Shown here piece after piece: positions 59,903 through 64,000 of a stretch of DNA of 64,000 bases; the first letter of the stretch is position 1, and every line of letters starts with the position of its first letter. The notes beneath the pieces are model-generated. The model did no database searches. It saw nothing but the letters and a program-made list of their open reading frames with translations, and was not told the origin of the DNA. This DNA is from Fennellomyces sp. T-0311 (Eukaryota; Mucoromycota; Mucoromycetes; Mucorales; Lichtheimiaceae). The DNA lies in the NCBI GenBank assembly GCA_025266875.1, contig JALLLT010000034.1, positions 372,001 to 436,000 on the forward strand. The letters are read 5' to 3'. The translations under genes and the position numbers were made by a program.

Positions 59903-61155
59903 TCATATATCCAGTTCCTCCCATATACATATTTATATATCTATATTACTATACCTTACCTGTAGTTCTCTCTCTCTCTCTCTCTCAATCTTCTTCGTGA
60001 GCGCCTATTATTAGTGTATATATTTATCTCCTTCATACATATTCCTTTCTGCATGATCTTATTTTACATAATTACAACAATAAACCCGAAAAATGTCCAT
60101 CGGTTGGGTCCGTGCGGTCTTTTATGTCTGTTTCACACAGCGGGGAAGGCGATTATCTGATCACTTCTCTCGATTCTTTCTGCAAACAAGTGGGGTAAAA
60201 TCGTAAGAGCGGTGCTGACGGGGCGGGGGTCGTGCCAGGTTAGAAAGGGTAAACTTGCTCTCCGACTTTCCCCATCATTACCAATGTTGGGTGGAGTCGG
60301 GCATTTTCGGTACTTCATGGTACAAGCTTTCCCTTTTAACGTTTGACAACCACCAGCTTATCTTTATCAATTTAGTGTTATTGGACTAAACGATCAGTCA
60401 GACCCTTCTTGCAACCTCCAAGGGAGTTCACTTTACGCGTACACTGAGACCACCAGGAACACAGATGAGCCTGTGACTCCCATGCATGCACTAGCGCACA
60501 AGACCCATCTGATATGAGCTGAATAAGCATCAAGCTCGCTTACTTCAAGGGTTATCTTGTACTACGAATGATCATTCTGCTCGTGGCACACGTTGCCTTT
60601 TTGATGACGCTGCCTAACTTTTTCCATCTTCAAACGGATGATTGCTCAGCACAAATGTCCACAGTGTATGCTGATGTAGGAGGAATTATCCGAAATGGAT
60701 AATGTTAATCGACGGAGTGTTCGTTTCCCTTTGTGTATCCTCGTTGGGTTTCACCCCGCTAAAAAGTCTCGTATTATCTCATCAACGCATGTCAGTGGCA
60801 AGTTGGTCGCCTTTTTGTTTGTTCTGTTGTTTTTATCGCCTAAAAGTAATAAAGCGCGCGGTAGATCTTTAGTGTAACTTGTAAACTGTGGGGTAAATGG
60901 ACGTTCTGATGAACATGGAAGGCAGGGTTTGTTTGGCGCTGGGCCAATCAGGGAATAACTGGCATGCCGATAGGAAAAGCGATTAGGCGACCCCGACCAG
61001 AAGCGTAAGTGTTGACATCATTCATGGGCTTGACCCCTGGTGGAGTGTAATTTTGAATGACAGAATGATTTTACCCGCCCCGGCGGGCTTTATTTTTCGT
61101 ATAAATCGCGTCCCAAACGCCAAAACTTGTTTCTTTTCCAACTTTGTTTCCAATA
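59903..61155. other. Region between cyclin and citrate synthase genes
   Basis: Includes a CT microsatellite at 59967-59986, a cccgccccggcggg palindrome near 61075, and a TATA box (gtataaat, 61099). No gene seen. Confidence 0.6.
61099..61106 (+). promoter_or_regulatory. TATA box of citrate synthase
   Basis: gtataaat lies 57 bp upstream of the start codon, just after a GC-rich palindrome. Fits a highly expressed gene. Confidence 0.55.
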
Positions 61156-62866
61156 ATGTCGGCCCTCCGTGCTTTCTCTTCGATCAAGGTAAAAAAAAAA
61201 AAGACCCCGGCATATAACGCCCATTGCCTTGTTACTTACGCATAGCTTAGGCTGCTGCCACCCGCCAGGCTCCTCTCCGCTTCCAAGCTGCTCGCTCTTA
61301 TGCTTCGCAGGCCAAGGTAATATAATCAAAACAACAACGCCACCACGCCATGATCACACGAGAACTTACGCAAAAACAACAACAATTCAATAGACCTTGA
61401 AGGAACGTCTTGCCGAGCAAATCCCTGAAAAGCAGGCTGAAGTCAAGGAATTCCGCAAGGGCTATGGCAACAAGGTCCTCGGTGAAGTCACCGTCGATCA
61501 GGCCTACGGTGGTATGCGTGGCATCAAGGGTCTCGTCTGGGAAGGCTCCGTCTTGGATGCCGAGGAAGGTATCCGCTTCCGTGGTCTCTCCATCCCCGAG
61601 TGCCAGAAGGCTCTTCCTGGTGCCGTTGAAGGTGGTGAGCCTCTTCCCGAATCCCTCTTCTGGTTGTTGGTCACTGGTGAAGTCCCCACTGCCGAGCAGG
61701 TCAAGGGTCTTTCCGCCGAGTGGGCTGCCCGTGCTCAGATCCCTGAGTTCGTTGAGGAGCTTATCGACCGCTGCCCCAAGACTCTTCACCCCATGTCCCA
61801 GTTCTCCTTGGCTGTCAACGCTCTCCAGCACGACTCCATCTTCGCCAAGGCTTATGCTGAGGGTATCCACAAGTCCCAGTACTGGGAGCCTACCTTCGAG
61901 GATACCATGAACTTGATCGCCAAGTTGCCCGCCGTTGCTGGTCGTATCTACCGCAACGTCTACAAGGATGGCAAGGTTGCTGCCATTGATGCTGACAAGG
62001 ATTACTCGTACAACTTCTCCAAGATCCTTGGTTTCGAGGGCAACGCCGACTTCGTTGAGTTGATGCGTCTTTACCTCACCATCCACTCTGATCACGAAGG
62101 TGGCAACGTCTCCGCCCACACGTAAGTTGTTGTTTTTGTTGGGGTTTCAGAATTATGCCGGGAAGGAAGGGGGGTTGTTGTGGTCGGAGTTATTTTGATA
62201 ACTGACATCTTTGAAAATAATAGCACTCACTTGGTCGGTTCCGCCTTGTCTGATCCCTACCTCTCCTTCGCTGCTGGCTTGAACGGTTTGGCTGGTCCTC
62301 TCCACGGTCTTGCCAACCAGGAAGTCTTGCGCTGGACCTTGAAGCTCAAGGAATCCATTGGTGTTGACGCCTCTGAGGAGCAGATCAAGAAGTACTTGTG
62401 GGACACTTTGAACGGTGGCCAGGTCGTCCCTGGTTACGGTCACGCTGTCTTGCGTAAGACCGATCCCCGCTACACTGCCCAGCGTGAGTTCGCTCTTAAG
62501 CACTTGCCCGATGATCCTCTCTTCGGTTTGGTCTCCAAGCTGTACCACATCATTGTAAGTTGTTTGGACTGTGTGCGACTTGTAAGGGATGGTTGAAACT
62601 CACGTGCTTTTCTTTTAATTTAGCCTGGTGTGTTGACCGAGCACGGTAAGACCAAGAACCCCTGGCCCAACGTGGATGCCCACTCTGGTGTCCTTCTCCA
62701 GTACTACGGTTTGACCGAGCAGGACTACTACACCGTCCTCTTCGGTGTCTCCAGAGCCATCGGTGTCACCTCCCAATTGATTTGGGATCGTGCCCTTGGT
62801 ATGCCCTTGGAGCGCCCCAAGTCTTACTCCACCGCTTACCTCAAGAAGATGTTCGGCGCCCAATAA
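61156..62866 (+). CDS. CIT1: Citrate synthase, mitochondrial
   Basis: Five exons (61156-61188, 61251-61316, 61394-62121, 62224-62554, 62624-62866) give 466 aa. The two first small exons encode a mitochondrial presequence ([33 protein letters not shown]). Catalytic residues are in place: His in [13 protein letters not shown], His in [13 protein letters not shown] and Asp in NVDAHSG. It condenses oxaloacetate and acetyl-CoA, the first step of the TCA cycle; in oleaginous fungi it also supplies citrate for lipid synthesis. Codon use is strongly biased to C/G-ending and GGT/GCC-type codons, which fits high expression and leaves long open frames on the opposite strand. Confidence 0.96.
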
Positions 62867-64000
62867 GTGCTTTAACATTCTTACTATTTCACCTTTCCCC
62901 AAAAAGCAACACATGTAGACTTAATGTAGTCATTAGTCTTGTACATTTTTTTTCTCGCCCTTCATGTCATCAATTAAAAAAAAAGGCTTATTCGTGTAAC
63001 TATCAAGTGTCGCCATATATTTTTTTTGTTTTGGAAAAAAGCCTTTACGCCCTGGCTTGCTGGGTTATATCAACAAAATAATTGTGTAACAGAAAAATGA
63101 TGTTGGGCCGGGCAGTTTCAGGGAACGTCTGGCTGTGTCTACTTATCTTTCTGTATATCATGCCATATATGGTTCCGTGAAACTCAGAATATAGGGTCTT
63201 GAACTTTCGTAGAAGAAACCTTTGTGCCTGAAAATAGTATCCTAACAACGTCATGCAAGTGTCTTTCCGTTGAAGCTAATGTCATGTGTCAACGATCCAC
63301 TTTTACCGTGATCTTTATCGACAAGAAGTAACTTTCCCATGACATTCTCATGATTAAGTTCACTTTTGATGATCATCTGAGATATCAATTGATTTGGATA
63401 TTTGGGCAACACATTTTACACGTGGTTTGCCCGTTATTGTGTCATTGTCTTTTAGGTAAGCGCCTGTCCTGTCGGGCACACCACACTTCTGATATCATTA
63501 ACTTTTTATATGTTCGGTTTCGGAAGTCCCGGCAACAATTACCAAAAACTGGTAGATTGGGACGAGCTAAAGTGCTACCACCCGTATATAGTGCGGAACC
63601 GAAAAACAGGTACACCATTACTTTAACTTTTCTGCAAACGTTGTAAAGCCGTGGGAAAATACGCGAGATTTCTTCAAAAATGTATTTGACGCATTGCGAT
63701 AGTTATTAAGCGGCCTACTTATTGTGCCATCATTTACCCATGATACTTCTACTCCGGTAAATGTTACAAACGTGATAAGTGAAGGCATTTTGCAGCTTTT
63801 TTGTATGTATGTTATACTTCAACTTGATCGATATATGGTATATATGGACCGGCTAGGAAGAAGATGTGCCTCTACGTAAGAGGTACCTTTTTGTCCGCGT
63901 AAACATGGAAGAGAAAAAAGTACATGGGTTGAGTTATAAAAGTCCATTAAATAAGATAGTAAGAGTCGATGAAAGCTGCAGTGGTGATACTGTGCTAGTC
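62867..64000. other. Terminal 1.1 kb without recognised gene
   Basis: Citrate synthase 3' region, then AT-rich sequence. A 98-codon ORF (63350-63646) has no recognisable motif. Confidence 0.55.

Noticed and set aside
61298..62119. 273-codon minus-strand ORF
   Set aside because: Antisense of citrate synthase exon 3, open only because of its codon bias.
1..64000. tRNA, rRNA or CRISPR sequences
   Set aside because: Looked for T-loop motifs, rRNA blocks and regular direct repeats; only microsatellites and transposon repeats were found.

Overview
The window is nuclear DNA of a filamentous fungus, most likely a Mucoromycota (Mucorales-type) species. This rests on many short GT-AG introns (about 50-120 nt, a few longer), no operons, eukaryotic housekeeping genes (20S proteasome alpha 6, cytochrome bc1 core 1, mitochondrial citrate synthase, poly(A) polymerase, REI1), and a tandem family of wax-synthase-domain membrane acyltransferases. 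The species assignment is inference. Exon structures were built by hand from splice signals, frame continuity and protein-family similarity. All completed gene models close in frame.

Layout. 1-4.5 kb: the 3' part of a Dal5-type (ACS family) transporter gene, convergent with an SLM1/2-like BAR/PH-domain gene. 4.5-21.2 kb: a gene-poor, repeat-rich stretch carrying four tandem same-strand wax-synthase-like MBOAT paralogs (409, 409, 409 and 411 aa). All four share four exons and intron phases, a similar upstream element and a TATA box. Their spacers are full of decayed sequence, including pogo-like transposon relics. 21.4-23.1 kb: cytochrome bc1 core subunit 1 on the minus strand. 23-27.6 kb: no gene recognised; contains a 931-bp pogo-type element. 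27.6-29.4 kb: a monocarboxylate-type MFS transporter whose frame needs a 2-nt micro-exon. 32.2-35.5 kb: a large ArAE/Brefeldin-A-sensitivity-type membrane protein. 35.5-38.3 kb: a 172-bp MITE, a GA microsatellite and small unresolved ORFs.

38.3-50.7 kb is compact and housekeeping-like: REI1 (+) convergent with an FKBP-TPR gene (-), a Sel1-repeat gene (-), poly(A) polymerase (-), mitochondrial asparaginyl-tRNA synthetase (+) convergent with proteasome alpha 6 (-), and a SET-domain lysine methyltransferase (-). 53-62.9 kb holds an M28B glutamate-carboxypeptidase-like gene, an M17 leucyl aminopeptidase, a PHO80/PCL-type cyclin and mitochondrial citrate synthase, all on the plus strand. The last 1.1 kb shows no recognisable gene.

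Functional links are limited to themes: mitochondrial respiration and translation (COR1, CIT1, mitochondrial AsnRS), RNA and ribosome biology (PAP, REI1, SET protein), and proteolysis (proteasome, M28B, M17). The MBOAT cluster is the only obvious locally expanded family and the most distinctive feature. No CRISPR, rRNA or tRNA gene was recognised.
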